Shown here: piece after piece, positions 1-10,606 of the stretch
Layout: each line of letters begins with the position of its first letter
Numbering within the stretch: position 1 is the stretch's first letter
Origin: Parelaphostrongylus tenuis
Lineage: Eukaryota; Nematoda; Chromadorea; Rhabditida; Metastrongylidae
Direction of reading: 5' to 3'
DNA length: 64,000 bases
NCBI GenBank assembly: GCA_019055375.1
Contig: JAHQIW010002287.1
Coordinates: 186,001 to 250,000, forward strand
The notes under the pieces: model-generated
The model's input: the letters and a program-made list of their open reading frames with translations, nothing else
Told to the model about the DNA's origin: nothing
Databases searched by the model: none
Position numbers and translations under genes: made by a program

Positions 1-56
1 CACATCGAATGCAGTGATCTGAGATATCTGCACTGCACACATGATTGTTGGTTCAG

Positions 57-300
57 CTTCGCTCCAATGGCTTGCCAAGCCTTTCATCTTTCTCGGTTGG
101 TAATTTGTTAGCAGATTTGTCTGGGAAAACAGCAGCTCTATCCTGATACATGTGTACATCAATACAAGTCATTGTACAGGCTCGATATGCATTCAGTCAC
201 GTCTCATTATGCTTCTTGGAAAACGACGCATCCCTCAGGCATTAATCAACGCCGAACCTTAGCTTTTTTTGCTAAAGGAAAGCAATGCACTGGAGTGAAT
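57..300 (+). repeat. tRNA-derived SINE, family A, copy 1
   Basis: Diverged copy of a ~290-bp family. The body shows the order seen in the best copy at 17530-17822: a CCAAGCC...TCATC segment, GATTTGTCTGGGAAAA, a GTCATTGTA...ATGCATTCA segment, then CATCCCTCAGGCATTAATCAACGCCG. The tRNA-like head is eroded. No gene is recognised in 1-9800. Confidence 0.7.
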
Positions 301-861
301 AGAGTGTACAAAGCCACCTTGGTGGTACGTGGTGATGTCGCACTGCTGGACATATTCTATTCGGACTATTAAATCGTCTTAATCTGCGTTAACCTGCCAT
401 GACTAAAGGGTCGTCATGAAAATGGCCATTTATGGGATTGACGTTAGATGACAACGCCATGCCTCTTCATTTGCTAACCCAAGGATCACACCAATTGTTT
501 GTTTATGTATTTTACTGACTGCCGAACATGATCTGAATTGAGCAGGTTGCATCAGTAAACATCAATTTGCGGTCTATTCAAATGCTCTTTGCAATTTCAA
601 GCGAGCGGTGCTATGTCTCAAACGGTCCTTTTTCAGATCCCTGAGGAGAAGAATTGACACGTTGAATACGGTGATTCCAAAAGTCGAAACATCGCCGTGC
701 CAATTATGCATGTAAATCTTACGCGCTATCGATTACTAAATGAGTGCTTACCGCTTTTTTTCTAGGGAACTTAGCAAATTAGATCCAGGCCACTCCGACT
801 TGAACAAGATGCTTATTCATTACACATTGGCAACAATAAAGGATAAAAGTATAGAGCTATC

Positions 862-1100
862 GACGTTGGTCAACCCCTAAGGAATGCGCCATACATTCCT
901 CTTTGATTTCTAAATTCGTTTGAGATGGTTGAATACATATCTGGTCTTTACAAATGACTCGCGGTGGCCTCCCGCCGTATCACTCAGTGCTGCTTATCCC
1001 CCAGACCAATCTGGCACTAGTTCACTGAACTCGGAAGAATGGAAGGCTTGAGCGCAGGATCAGACCATCGACCAATATGTACCACAGAACACTGCGCCCA
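862..1100 (-). repeat. SINE family A, copy 2
   Basis: Reverse-oriented copy of the same family. It contains ACTCGCGGTGGCCTCCCGCC, CAGTGCTGCTTATCC and a degenerate tRNA-like head ending in ACTGCGCCCATGCGC. The short open frame at 1039-1260 overlaps it and is not a gene. Confidence 0.75.
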
Positions 1101-1404
1101 TGCGCTCATTGACAACAATACTAGTTTCTTATTATCTGTGACAATGTTTGAATCTACTTCAAGATTGGTACGTGAGCGACTTACTTACGTTTCGGAGGTA
1201 TCAACCTCTTCTCAGAGATACACGCTCCACATTGGACCCTACTTTATAGAAGGTTCTTAGATTTTGCCAGTTTTCCACTTAATCGCTATAGTTATATTAT
1301 TTATTTCACACAACCTGTCGTTGCAATTACCATGCAAAGTCTAGCACTTTTTGCGCTTGATTCGTTTCTCTATATTCATTTTACAAAAAGGTCTGTGTAC
1401 CTCA

Positions 1405-1600
1405 CATGTTATCTTGGCTGTGCTTTGAGAATTTCGACTTCGTTTTGAATGTCGTGGAATGGTGGTCGAGATGAATCTCTTTGCAATCTTCGAGGTAGCC
1501 GGCTAGGCGTTTCCAATTATGTTCGTTGACTGATTGAAAGAGAACATGGAAAAAGGAGATTGAGCTAGCGCCATGTATTCTTGCTTTTCTATACACTACA
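1405..1600 (-). repeat. SINE family B, body fragment
   Basis: Shares TTTTGAATGTCGTGGAAT, TCTCTTTGCAATCTTCGA and TAGCCGGCTAGGCG with the family B bodies at 54255 and 54900. Only the 3' body is recognisable. Confidence 0.5.
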
Positions 1601-2894
1601 CCACTGACACTTCGCTACACCATCCACAAGTTATACATACCAGTGAAATTTGTCGACAATCTGATAATAATGTTATATAATATTGAAATATTACACCACA
1701 AACAGTATAATATACAGAAGTGAAAAGTTATCACAAGATTCACTGAGATGATTTGTAGTAGCACAGACAAATCGTCAGTCAACTGGGAATAGGTTAAGGA
1801 CCGCATATTAGGTGAAAACGAACTAAGAAAATGTCTAGTAATAATCTCAACTAGAAATCACTGATTTCGAATAGACTATTCAGCATCGCAAACTGCACAA
1901 GATGTTTCTTGGGCTTGCAAAGGTAGCCTTTTTTCCACCACCCGCCTAGTTATATTACTCTAGAAATAATATACACAACGACTACCATTACCGTGCGCTT
2001 CATCAAGGCGTATTTCTCGTGCTTTTTCCTTCCATCAACTTCTCAGGCTGAACCTTTTTCTGCACTGTTAACTAATTCAAGTTCAACAAAATGGATGCAA
2101 GCAGCAAGATCTCTTCTTACTATAAAGCGATCATAAGCCTACTGACGTCAATTCGCTTCTAAGAACAAGTCAGTTAGGTCGAAAATATTACAAGATATCT
2201 GCTTTTTAAAAAATAAGTTTAGAGGGACAAGAAATGATAAAAACAGTGAAAGGCTGGCGAATTACAGAAGGAATTATTTCAGATATGATGTATGATAAAC
2301 GAACTCAAATTACAATCATATACAAATCGACCCGAAATATTTCGAAAAGAGCCAGTCAGGTGGATTGAATGGTTGGTGCCGGCCGGTCAGAGGCCGCCCA
2401 AAGCCATTATGAATATCGGCATAATACGCTCAGCATTCATATTGGAAACGTCGACACTCCACTTGACATATCCGTCATCAACCTTTCGTTTCAGGATCAC
2501 TATCATCGTTCAGCACTTTCAATCAGTTCTGCAAGAAAATGAAGCAGTTTTTTATTTGCCCACTAAATAAGCTGCAACGCAGCCTTTTTTGAACCTTTTT
2601 TGAATTCTCAGTAGTTTTTTTTTTGTTATTTAGCAGGCCGTTGATCGACTCTATTCCAAATGATTATTCTTTCTATGATAATGCCTGGGGCTCGATAGTT
2701 ATGAACATGTTGCCATAGCAAACGCTTGAAAACGTCTAGCCAAAATCGATTTGCTGGTGAAGAGGAGGAGATGATTATGAAGTTCCTTGAAGTAAACTAT
2801 TACCTAAGGAATCGGAATTGCATTCGCATGGAAAATGGCTCATGAACAAGAAGAAAGTTTGAAGGCATTGACAATCTTACTAAAATGCTCAACC

Positions 2895-3225
2895 TTATCA
2901 ATTCTCCTCGGAGAGTCGAGTGGTGAGGAAACTACAGCCTCCGACGGCAGTCGAACCAGCGCTTCGTACATACCGGGGACGAGTGCTACCACTAGATCAT
3001 CGACGCCAAAGCTTACTCGCCTCTCATTCTTCATATCTCTCTACCATAGCTATCACCCACCAACCATTAACAGGTTTAGTCGGGTAAGCAGTATTGCTCT
3101 GTAAACCCAGTTGAGCTGACAGCCATTGTGATATATACGGGTTCGACTCCCGGCTGAGGTCGTATTTTTACTCACCACTCAATTCTCTTAGGTGTACTGG
3201 AAACATCGTACCACTGCGAAAATGC
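2895..3225. repeat. SINE family C, minus copy followed by plus 3' part
   Basis: Family C carries a tRNA-like promoter in its middle. Here a minus-oriented copy (2895-3130; box B complement GCAGTCGAACC, box A complement GTGCTACCACTA) is followed by a plus-oriented piece starting at GGGTTCGACTCCCGGCTGAG and running through CACCACTCAATTCTCTTAGG to ACCACTGCGAAAA. The same inverted pairing occurs at 8735-9270. Confidence 0.7.
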
Positions 3226-3356
3226 AATAAAAACATCGGAAATTATGAGCCCTATTAATTCTTCTTTCAAATAATAAATATTTACTACACTAAACTATGG
3301 CAAACATTGAAAATATGAAACGGCCGGCAAGCTTGAACTCTTAGTGTCTGTTCTAT

Positions 3357-3942
3357 TAGGACGTTCCATAAGTTTTGGCCCTAAAGCAATAAACACCAGA
3401 CTTATTAACCGGAAGTAAATTAAATTGCATGATTTTGGTATCATTCAGTTGCACAGTTTCTTAAGAACATTTTGATACACAACGTACCTACACTTGCTAT
3501 GAGATGGAGATGTCATGGGAACAAATTTTCTTGCTACTCACGAGCGAATGGTGAGTAGGGAAATGCTAGTAAAGCGGCGCGCAAGAATATTAAAGTTTTC
3601 TGTGGACGGCCCAAGCACGACTGATCCTCCAGACTGTTCTCTCCAGCTTCGATCATTGTGAAACACTTCCTAGCCATCCTTTCTGCACCCGTATCATCTC
3701 CCCAAGCTCCATTGATCTTGCGCTGACTTTCACCAGCATTTCCCCTTCGCGCCCTTCATTCATGATTAGCAAGCAAATTTGTTCCCACGACAGATAAATC
3801 TGACGCAAATATAGGCAAACATCAAAGTTCACAAGAGAATGCGCAATCAAAAGATAGGAAAACCATGCAGTTTTAATTACTTCATTTAATAAATTTAGTG
3901 TTTAATGCTCCAGTGCCAGAAGTTGTGAAACGACCTAATATT
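3357..3942. mobile_element. Palindromic mariner remnant (two 5' ends, inverted)
   Basis: Both ends carry a mariner-like terminal repeat (CGTTCCATAAGTTTTGGC left; a decayed complement right). From each end inward the sequence encodes the N-terminal helix-turn-helix region of a DD34D-type mariner transposase (WEQICLL..., then ...GEMLVKVSARSMELGE on the minus strand). There is no catalytic core. The element is therefore two transposase 5' halves facing each other, and is not coding. Closest relatives in the window are 60003-60582 and the longer relic at 50935-51780. Confidence 0.75.
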
Positions 3943-4841
3943 ATCCACTCAAGAGAATGCTCGAAGAAACTCCGTTGATAAGTGCTACACGCTTGATGTT
4001 TACCTCCGTCCTCAGTGATGGTCAATTTCCCCATCTTTCCTTGATTCAGAACCCGTGCTGTGTTTAACCATACCTTCTAGATAGTAAGAAAACGAGCAAA
4101 AGAAAAAACATCCGCCTTCCCCATAGATGTCTTTCTAGGCTATAGATTATCTTAATTCTTGAGCTTCCACTCTACTCGTTCGTCTGCAGTCAATTTTCTT
4201 CGTTGCATAACTGATTCATCTACTCGTTCAACTCTGAATCTATATATTCCGTCGTAATATGCCAAACACTTGTCAAGCGGTTGAAATGCAAAACGTGGCC
4301 TAATGATGTGCCAATTTAGATTTGAAAAAATTTGTTGAAGCACATGTAATGGCAGAGGATGGAAGTGTAAGGCGCTCGGTGTTGATCAGTCCAGTATAGA
4401 TGGGCCGTGAGTTTGACTTCAACCAACATCGCAGAGATGATGAGCGAGTGTTTAGTCCACACAATGACTTAAATGGCGTAGATATGTATCTAATCAAGTT
4501 TTTTGAATCGTAAACAAACCTGAAACCAATTTGTCGGTCATTCAGAGAACGACGGCTTGGTCTTCCAAAGCCTGTGATCAATGAACATCTTTATGCAGGG
4601 CATTTGGAATCGTTGTGCCACACAAATATCATATTGCTCAGTAGCAAAGCGTCTACAACTAGTTTCGATTTCTCAACGATATATTAAGTAGCTGTAGGTG
4701 CTGCCGATTTAAGAACGAGCTAATGATAGAAAGGCTGAAAGCTCCCGACGTTGATCAATCCCTGAGGGATGCATCATGCATTCCCCTTCAATTCTAAACA
4801 TAGTTTAAGGTGTCATGTGATCTGGTAAGGGCTCTTGCACA

Positions 4842-4884
4842 GCCCGATACACGTGTTTCGTCTTTACAGACTCGTCAGTCGGGC
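4842..4884 (-). ncRNA. Hammerhead ribozyme (HH2 left arm)
   Basis: Read on the minus strand: stem I GCCCGA/UCGGGC, core CUGACGA, stem II GUCU-GUAA-AGAC, GAAA, stem III ACAC/GUGU without a loop, cleavage position after the A of GUGUA. All invariant core positions are present. A stem III with no loop is typical of small hammerheads in animal repeats, which often act as dimers. Confidence 0.85.
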
Positions 4885-5227
4885 AGAACCCGTCGTCTTT
4901 CGATATTTCTGAAGTCAGTTCTCTCGGGAGCTCTGCTCCCTTACAGAGAGACATCGAAGACGAACATTTTACACTCTATGTCAAGCGAAATCATTAGGAT
5001 GGAAGCGATTTAACATAGTAGATGAATGAGATCGACATGAAGCTCAAACCCAAGAAAAAACCGTGTCGATCTGTTCACAGAATGACGAACGAAATTGTTG
5101 AATCGAAGTGTTAGGTGAAAATTTCGCTTGACATAGAGTGTAAAATGTTCGTCTTCGATGTCTCTCTGCAAGGGAGCAAAGCTCTCGAGAGAACTGACTT
5201 CAAAAATATCGAAAGACGACAGGTTCT

Positions 5228-5270
5228 GCCCGACTGACGAGTCTGTAAAGACGAAACACGTGTATCGGGC
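5228..5270 (+). ncRNA. Hammerhead ribozyme (HH2 right arm)
   Basis: Stem I 5' strand GCCCGA (5228-5233), core CTGACGA (5234-5240), stem II GTCT/AGAC closed by GTAA (5241-5252), GAAA (5253-5256, last A pairs in stem III), stem III ACAC/GTGT (5256-5263), H17 = A (5264), stem I 3' strand TCGGGC (5265-5270). Cleavage is predicted after 5264. The first stem II pair is G-C, as in active hammerheads. Confidence 0.88.
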
Positions 5271-5639
5271 TGTCCAAGAGCCCTTACCAGACCACATGAC
5301 AAGCTGGCTCAAATAATAGTGAAAGGATTTATTGAAATTTGAGCGTGGTCTTGATAAAGCACTCGAAGGAAAGGTATAGTCTAAGGTGATTGAATGCATA
5401 CTGGCCTTTACAATGACTCGCGGTGACCTCCCGCTGAACCGAGTCAGTGCTGCTTATCCTCCCAGACAAGTCTGAGACCCTTCTAGTACCAACTCACCGG
5501 CCCCAGAAAGATGGATGGCTTAGTGATCCATAAGCGCGAGATCGCACCATACACCTTGTATGCGATGGAGAGCAACTCTAACCACTGCGCCACATTCGTT
5601 CTCCAATGTATTCTAATCTGCACGAAACTGTCCCTTTTT

Positions 5640-5930
5640 TAATTTCTTTGTCCTTCCCGATTTTTCGCAGTACTATGATGTTCCAAATATACACCTGAGC
5701 GATTAGTGTGGCAAACAAAATCGACTACAAAAGGGGTTGAACGCGTTTCTGTCATACCGAGAATGTGCACACCACCATCGAGGCCATCGCTTTGCCACCA
5801 CTCTCTTTCTTCAGTAAATTTTATCGTAGCTATCATCAATCAGACTTTGATAGGTTTGGCGGTGTGAGCATATATCGCACTGAACTCTGGTAAGTTGACA
5901 GCCATAATGTATGTATGACTTCTAATAAAA
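5640..5930 (-). repeat. SINE family C, copy 2
   Basis: Minus-oriented copy. It shares the TTTTTCGCAGTACTATGATG end, the CCACCACTCTCTTTCTTCAG block and the AAGTTGACAGCCATAATG end with the copies at 2895 and 8735. The central tRNA-like promoter is heavily decayed. Confidence 0.6.
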
Positions 5931-7150
5931 ATCGTTGTTTTTGCTGCTTTTTTGCAGTGTTATGATGGCTGTCATAGTTCTATTTTGCTCTGTCATACCC
6001 CTATTTTTTTGCAAGATCGTTATGCATGTCGCTTAATACGACCAAATTTCTAAGTCTATGAGCGTCTCTAAAGAAGTCAAACTGGTAAAAAATCTTAGTA
6101 TGCCAACGAGCAAAGCCAGATTTACTAAAAATCAATGCCGATGACGACTGGCGACTAACTGGGAAAAGTAGAGCGTAGTTATCTACTTTCGATAAATTCC
6201 TCTACAAACTATTTCGCTCCGTTCATCCGTCCATAGTCTCACAGGATGATAACAATCACGGTAGTCGTCGTTCTCTTTGATATACACTCAGAGGAACAAA
6301 GTTCAGAAGTAGACGAATTCTACGCAGCTCTCGCAAAATTTGCTGTACCATCGAATTTTCGCTAATACATTGAGGATGTTGTAAATCATATATGAGAGGG
6401 GTTCAACATGGAAACCTTAGTTCTCCATCACCGGCCCTTACTCTACCGTCCAAATATTTATAGACTACTGTTTTACTGTCTGCTCTTCACCACAAGACAT
6501 GAACAAATGCTTCGAAATTCGATTACAGAGATGATCAGAGTTCATAGAATTTGCTTGAGAAAGTCCAGCTGAGAACTGTCTTACATTCTGAAACATCTAA
6601 ATAAAGTGTAGGAAGCGATTTATCGCGAAACAGTATTGAGAACCAACTTGGAAAAGCACACTCATCAAGGATGTATTAAACTGTCAGAAATCTATGCACA
6701 GGAGAGGAGGAAAAGAAGAAATCGCTAAAATAAGTATCAAAAAATAGCCATTTTCAATAGCTACAGAACAATAGCTACTTGGGTTGTGGCAATTATGAAA
6801 ATCCCACATGAAATCGAATGCCGTGAATAAGTCCGCAACCGCCTCTACGGCCGTTTGTGCAGATTACAAAATTGTTTAGCTTGCCCTAACGGCCAAAAAG
6901 GGATTCTATGAGTTTAGGCACATTAAACTTAATGTCATGCAATACAAGCAAGGATGAATAAATTGTTAAGCCGGGTAAATCTCTGCTTCCACATAAATAC
7001 AGATAGATGATAGCTTAAGACCTAAAGGACGACATGTACCAGCTGAGAAACACGATTGTTTGAAGGGCTTTCTCGCTGGGCAAAACTTTTCTCATAGACA
7101 CTCGGTAATCATTTGAAAACTTAGATCTCTACAAATTCAAAATATGTTTA
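5931..7150. other. Gene-free stretch, nothing recognised
   Basis: AT-rich sequence with no open frame above ~60 codons, no splice-bounded exon and no repeat I could place. A plus-strand run near 6280-6345 weakly resembles the endonuclease region of an RTE LINE but is too short to call. Confidence 0.4.
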
Positions 7151-7159
7151 GTTTTTTAA

Positions 7160-7550
7160 AAAGGATATAACATGTTTTGAGCTGTTATGTCTAGTGGTAT
7201 ACAGGCACCTGTCTATACCTAAATCAAAGCGGGTCTATGAAAGAGCAGTCGATAGAAGGAGTTTAATTCATTATAACAGCTAGGTGCTCGAGTGCCGGTT
7301 ACCACAATGTCAGGTAATTACATCATCTGACTTGGTCTGATTTTTTTTTAACTCGACGTCGATTCCTTTGTAGAGGATTACTTAACCTCAGCGGATCGGC
7401 TGAACTGAGGGAGGGTGGCACTGACAGTCCCAATGGGACGAAACAGGCGCCTGTATACCACTAGACCTAACAACTCGAAACATGTTATATCGTAATCAGT
7501 TTATAGCATTTTGAGCGGATCTATAAAAGAGCGATCGATAGAAGGAGTCT
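7160..7550. mobile_element. HH1 element, diverged copy
   Basis: Same architecture as 45192-45587. A short minus-oriented 3' piece (7160-7235, containing GTGGTATACAGGCACCTG) is followed by a plus-oriented unit that starts at GCGGGTCTATGAAAGAGCAG. It runs through a hammerhead at 7414-7462 and repeats the unit start (GCGGATCTATAAAAGAGC) at its right end. Family-specific segments include CGAGTGCCGGTTACCACAAT and CTCGACGTCGATTCCTTTG. Target-site duplications were not identified. Confidence 0.75.
7414..7462 (+). ncRNA. Hammerhead ribozyme, decayed core (HH1)
   Basis: Stem I GGUGG/CCACU with an inner C-A mismatch, core CUGACAG in place of CUGAUGA, stem II GUCC-CAAU-GGGAC, GAAA, stem III ACAGGC/GCCUGU, H17 = A. 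Compared with 32322-32369, stem III has changed U-A to C-G on both strands and stem I has changed C-G to G-C. The core has lost a base, so activity is unlikely. Confidence 0.65.
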
Positions 7551-8257
7551 TGAAAAAGCCCGTTTATAACGTTCAACAGAAAAAACAAAATTATGTTAAA
7601 CACTCAAATTACTTTGTTTGCTTGGGTGGCGCCTGTGTATGACTCTTTGTTAAACTTTTATTATGGCCCAAATCTCGAGGATCGCGGCCCTGTAATGGGT
7701 TTCTTGAAAGGTTCCATAGAAAGCTCTAAGAGCGAATAGAGGGTCACGTTTAACACTTGAAGTTTTTATCGTACACAAAAATTACATATGTTATACGCAT
7801 CAGATGGATGAAAAAACCCTAATTGACTAGAGAAATCCTCATCTTTTGTAAGTTGCGCTATGTGAACGATGAACTGCTGCCTCTAAAGGGTTTTAAAATC
7901 GACAAAGCATTCCATCAGGTACATGCTCTTGAAGTGATTACGGTGATCCGGGTGCTACAGTAGTTTACACATCAACGTGCAAAAACTATCGAAGCGTTTT
8001 GGATGAACGTCAAAAAATCCAAATAAACCGTAAGGACGAATCCGTCTTATCACACGTGACTTGACTCTTTCTCTCCGTTTGTTCTTCCGTCCTGATATGG
8101 AGAAGAGACGGGTTCAAATATCACTCCACGTACACAACACGGGTAGTCTATCACCTTACAAAACCATGAGTGATTTTCCTCAACAAAACAGTAGATCTAT
8201 ATCAATGTTATAGGTTTACACTGAACTATATGAGTAGTTTTGGATAAGAAACATTCA

Positions 8258-8296
8258 GGCTCTGAAGTAGTCCACCAGGTCACCGAAACGTCGGCC
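8258..8296 (+). ncRNA. Hammerhead-like motif, family 3 (degenerate)
   Basis: GGCT, then CTGAAGT (core CUGANGA with the last A changed), a weak stem II, then CGAAACGTC followed by GGCC. Stem I would be GGCU/GGCC and stem III the minimal ACGU. The layout recalls hammerheads of Penelope-like elements and retrozymes. Decay makes this tentative. Confidence 0.35.
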
Positions 8297-8734
8297 GCTG
8301 GTCGGATGAAAGAATGACAATAACTACAAGCAACAGCAAAAAACAACAGCTACTACAAACCTCGTTTCAGCTCAATAGAGGTGACCCTTGGATTTGATAT
8401 CTATACGTCTTTGGTCTTAAAAAGTCACGGCATGAGCTGAACATGCAGTCAGTCGCTTCTACGATGCTACGAATGCAGTTTAATTAATTGCATAGCACTA
8501 AGGAACTAATCAAGGTTGAATGCTTCAACTTTTGCATACACTTTATGTTTATGTTTATAGCGCTCCATGCCTAGTTGCTTATTTGATTATTTCAATCGAC
8601 TCATTTTTTATTTATTGTTATTGATTTGCATGAATATTCACATTTATTATGTTTTATCTTCGCTTCTTTTCTTATTACACGAATTACAAGATCCGTTAGT
8701 TATTTTTCGAAATACCTGATGTTTTTACTGCTTT

Positions 8735-9270
8735 TTTCGCAGTGTTATGATGTCTCATAAATATCTAAGGGAACTAAGTGTTGAGCAAAAATACGCCCTC
8801 AAACGGAAGTCGAACCCGTGTTCCATCTTTACCAGGAACGCCTGCTACCACTACACCACAGCGGTTACATTCGTGCCACCACTCATTCTTCAATATCTGT
8901 ATGATAGCCGTCAGCCATCAACCTTTTCAACAGGTTTGATCGGGTATTCGATTTTGCTTTATAATCCCAGCTGAGTTGAGAACCATAATAATAGTAATAC
9001 TCGAAATTTATAGTGTTTGTACTGCTTTTTTTGAAATGAAACACTGCGAAAAAAAAGCTCTCCACTCAATTCTTCTAAGTATATATGAAGCATCATAACA
9101 CTGCGAAAAAATCGGTGGCTGATAGCTAACATAAAGATGTTGAAGAATGAGTGGTGACGCAAATGTATCTCGGTGGTGTAGAGGTGGCATGCGTTCCCGG
9201 TATGGCTTAAATGTAGGTTCGACTCCCGGCTGAGGTCGCATTGTTGATCACCATTAAATTCTCTTAGATA
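8735..9270. repeat. SINE family C, inverted pair
   Basis: A minus copy (8735-8995) and a plus copy (9035-9270) lie head-out. The minus copy has box B complement GAAGTCGAACCCG and box A complement CTGCTACCACTACACCA. The plus copy has GGTGGTGTAGAGGTGGCATG (box A) and GGTTCGACTCCCGG (box B), 60 bp apart, as in a pol III promoter. Confidence 0.8.
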
Positions 9271-9830
9271 TCTACTATCTTTGATGTTTTGTAGGCTATT
9301 TCAGTTCAATCATTGATCTCTTCTAAGTAGAGGCTTGAAGAACAGGCATAATCGTTAATTATCTGGAATAATCGACTGACGTGAATGCGAGCACATTACG
9401 CGTCCAGCGCTAACTACCGTATGAAGATTTCTAACCGACTTAAGTTTTATAAGGATTTTTACGAGATTTTCATGAATTTCTCCCGTGTTCTTCATGGTAT
9501 TGTCAAGTTGACCTTAACTGGTCTATCTTTGGAAATTCTTTAAGTTTTCACATGTACTTGTCGTATCGAATTTTTTTTTGACTGACAAGTTGCCGATAAT
9601 CAAAACTTTCCTTTACTTGAAAGCTGTGCCGCAGCTTTTTTAGATCTCTGCAGCAACATACATGAAAAGCGATATTCATCAAGAACAAAGATTGTTGACA
9701 AAGGAATGTAAAACTTCATTCAAGGAGTATAAGGGGAAAATATCGCTACTTTACAGTCATTGCAGTAATGTAGTTTAGCAGTTTTTCATGCAGCAATAGC
9801 AGCTAAAATCGTTTCATTTGCATGATTCAG

Positions 9831-10598
9831 TCAGATTATACGAGCTCTTGCTTGAAAGGTAATGCATGTGACGTCCTTTTTAGTGACTTCGTCGTAAAGG
9901 ATTGTTTGAAGTTGGTAAGGAGCGTCGTCTTTCAGCAGAGCGATGATAAGGCCGTATGGCGAAAAATCTATCACAAAATCTATGCCCTGTCGTCCCGTGT
10001 TCACCGGGCACGGAATGCCATTTTGTACAGGCATCTTGATTTACCCTGAAAGAATACTTTTGATCGATTATGAAATTTTCATTTTCTTGTTTGAAAATCT
10101 TTAGAAGGCATCAATCAGAATCATTGAGAATACTTCTGTAATGTCATATAAACATCAAGTAATAATTGGTATTTATAGGTATTGCGGAGGAAGTATACAA
10201 CTCACAATAGTCCAAAAGTAGGCACACTATCCCATGTACAAGAACTGCTCCATTTCCAGAGATTGGTCGTCTTCCGTAGATTAGGAGCTACGTAAACGGA
10301 ATTCGGATTGTCTATGTCTGCTCTAATTTTCAACACTTTGCTGAGGTGAATAGGATACTGATAATTTCCTGAAATCACAGCTTGTTTTAGTTTATACTAG
10401 TGTTCAAGTTGATGAAGGTGCTTTAAGTATTGGCCACCTACCATATGCATCCAATGTCGTGGCGTTGAAGAACACCATGGGACCATTATTGCACTGAAAC
10501 CAGTTGGCGCGGGTGTCAGTGCCATTGGGCCAGGTCACTTGGCAAGCCGTGGAAAGTCCAACAACAACCAAGAAGATTCTAGCAGTAGTAGAGTTCAT
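9831..10598 (-). CDS. ML-domain (MD-2-related lipid-recognition) secreted protein, possibly disrupted
   Basis: Three exons: 10442-10598, 10206-10368 and 9831-10045, with donors GTAGGT and GTGAGT and acceptors ATTTCAG and CTTTCAG. The protein starts with a signal peptide (MNSTTARIFLVVVGLSTA). Then come CQVTWPNGTDTRANWFQC, a GNYQYPIHL...WKWSSSCTWDSVPTFGLL segment, and PCPVNTGRQG...YGLIIALLKDDAPYQL...TCITFQARA, the cysteine and CPV layout of nematode ML-domain proteins. Such proteins bind lipids in the secretory or endolysosomal space. Start choice: TTCAG precedes the ATG by two bases, which fits a trans-splice site. Summed exons are 3n+1. The T run 10021-10024 (AAAA in the coding strand) has one base too many: removing one restores NQDACTNGIPCPVNTG. 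Either the assembly is wrong there or this is a young pseudogene. A Tc1/mariner element begins 9 bp upstream. Expected intact length is about 177 aa. Domain call is strong; functionality is not. Confidence 0.8.
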
Positions 10599-10606
10599 TT
10601 CTGAAC
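10599..10606 (-). promoter_or_regulatory. Candidate spliced-leader acceptor next to a transposon end
   Basis: The coding strand reads TGTAGTTCAGAAATG: a TTCAG acceptor two bases before the ATG of the ML gene. The TGTA just upstream is the terminal repeat end and TA target of the Tc1/mariner element, so any original pyrimidine tract and promoter have been displaced. Confidence 0.4.

Larger units (their letters stand above)
4813..5376. mobile_element. HH2 fold-back element with two hammerhead ribozymes
   Basis: A 564-bp inverted repeat with arms of ~220-260 bp and a unique centre near 5010-5105. It is flanked by a 12-bp target-site duplication, TAGTTTAAGGTG (4801-4812) and TAGTCTAAGGTG (5377-5388), with one mismatch. 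Each arm encodes a hammerhead ribozyme in opposite orientation. The right arm continues past the ribozyme through TGGCTCAAATAATA and GAGCGTGGTCT to the terminus AAAGGTA. It encodes no protein; the open frames on it are shadows. It is a non-autonomous element with RNA-derived features, and the enzyme that moved it is unknown. Confidence 0.85.
4745..5608 (-). repeat. SINE family A, copy 3, split by an HH2 element
   Basis: The 3' part (4745-4812) and the body plus tRNA-like head (5377-5608, ending in AACCACTGCGCCACATTCG) form one minus-strand SINE. The HH2 element at 4813-5376 interrupts it, so the SINE supplies the empty-site sequence. Confidence 0.8.

Noticed and set aside
5010..5399. 129-codon minus-strand frame
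   Set aside because: Lies wholly in the HH2 element and SINE; the opposite arm gives a matching shadow frame, as expected for an inverted repeat.
6245..6400. Weak similarity to an RTE endonuclease (SSEVDEFYAALAKF)
   Set aside because: Only about 15 residues align and the surrounding frame shows no further endonuclease motifs.
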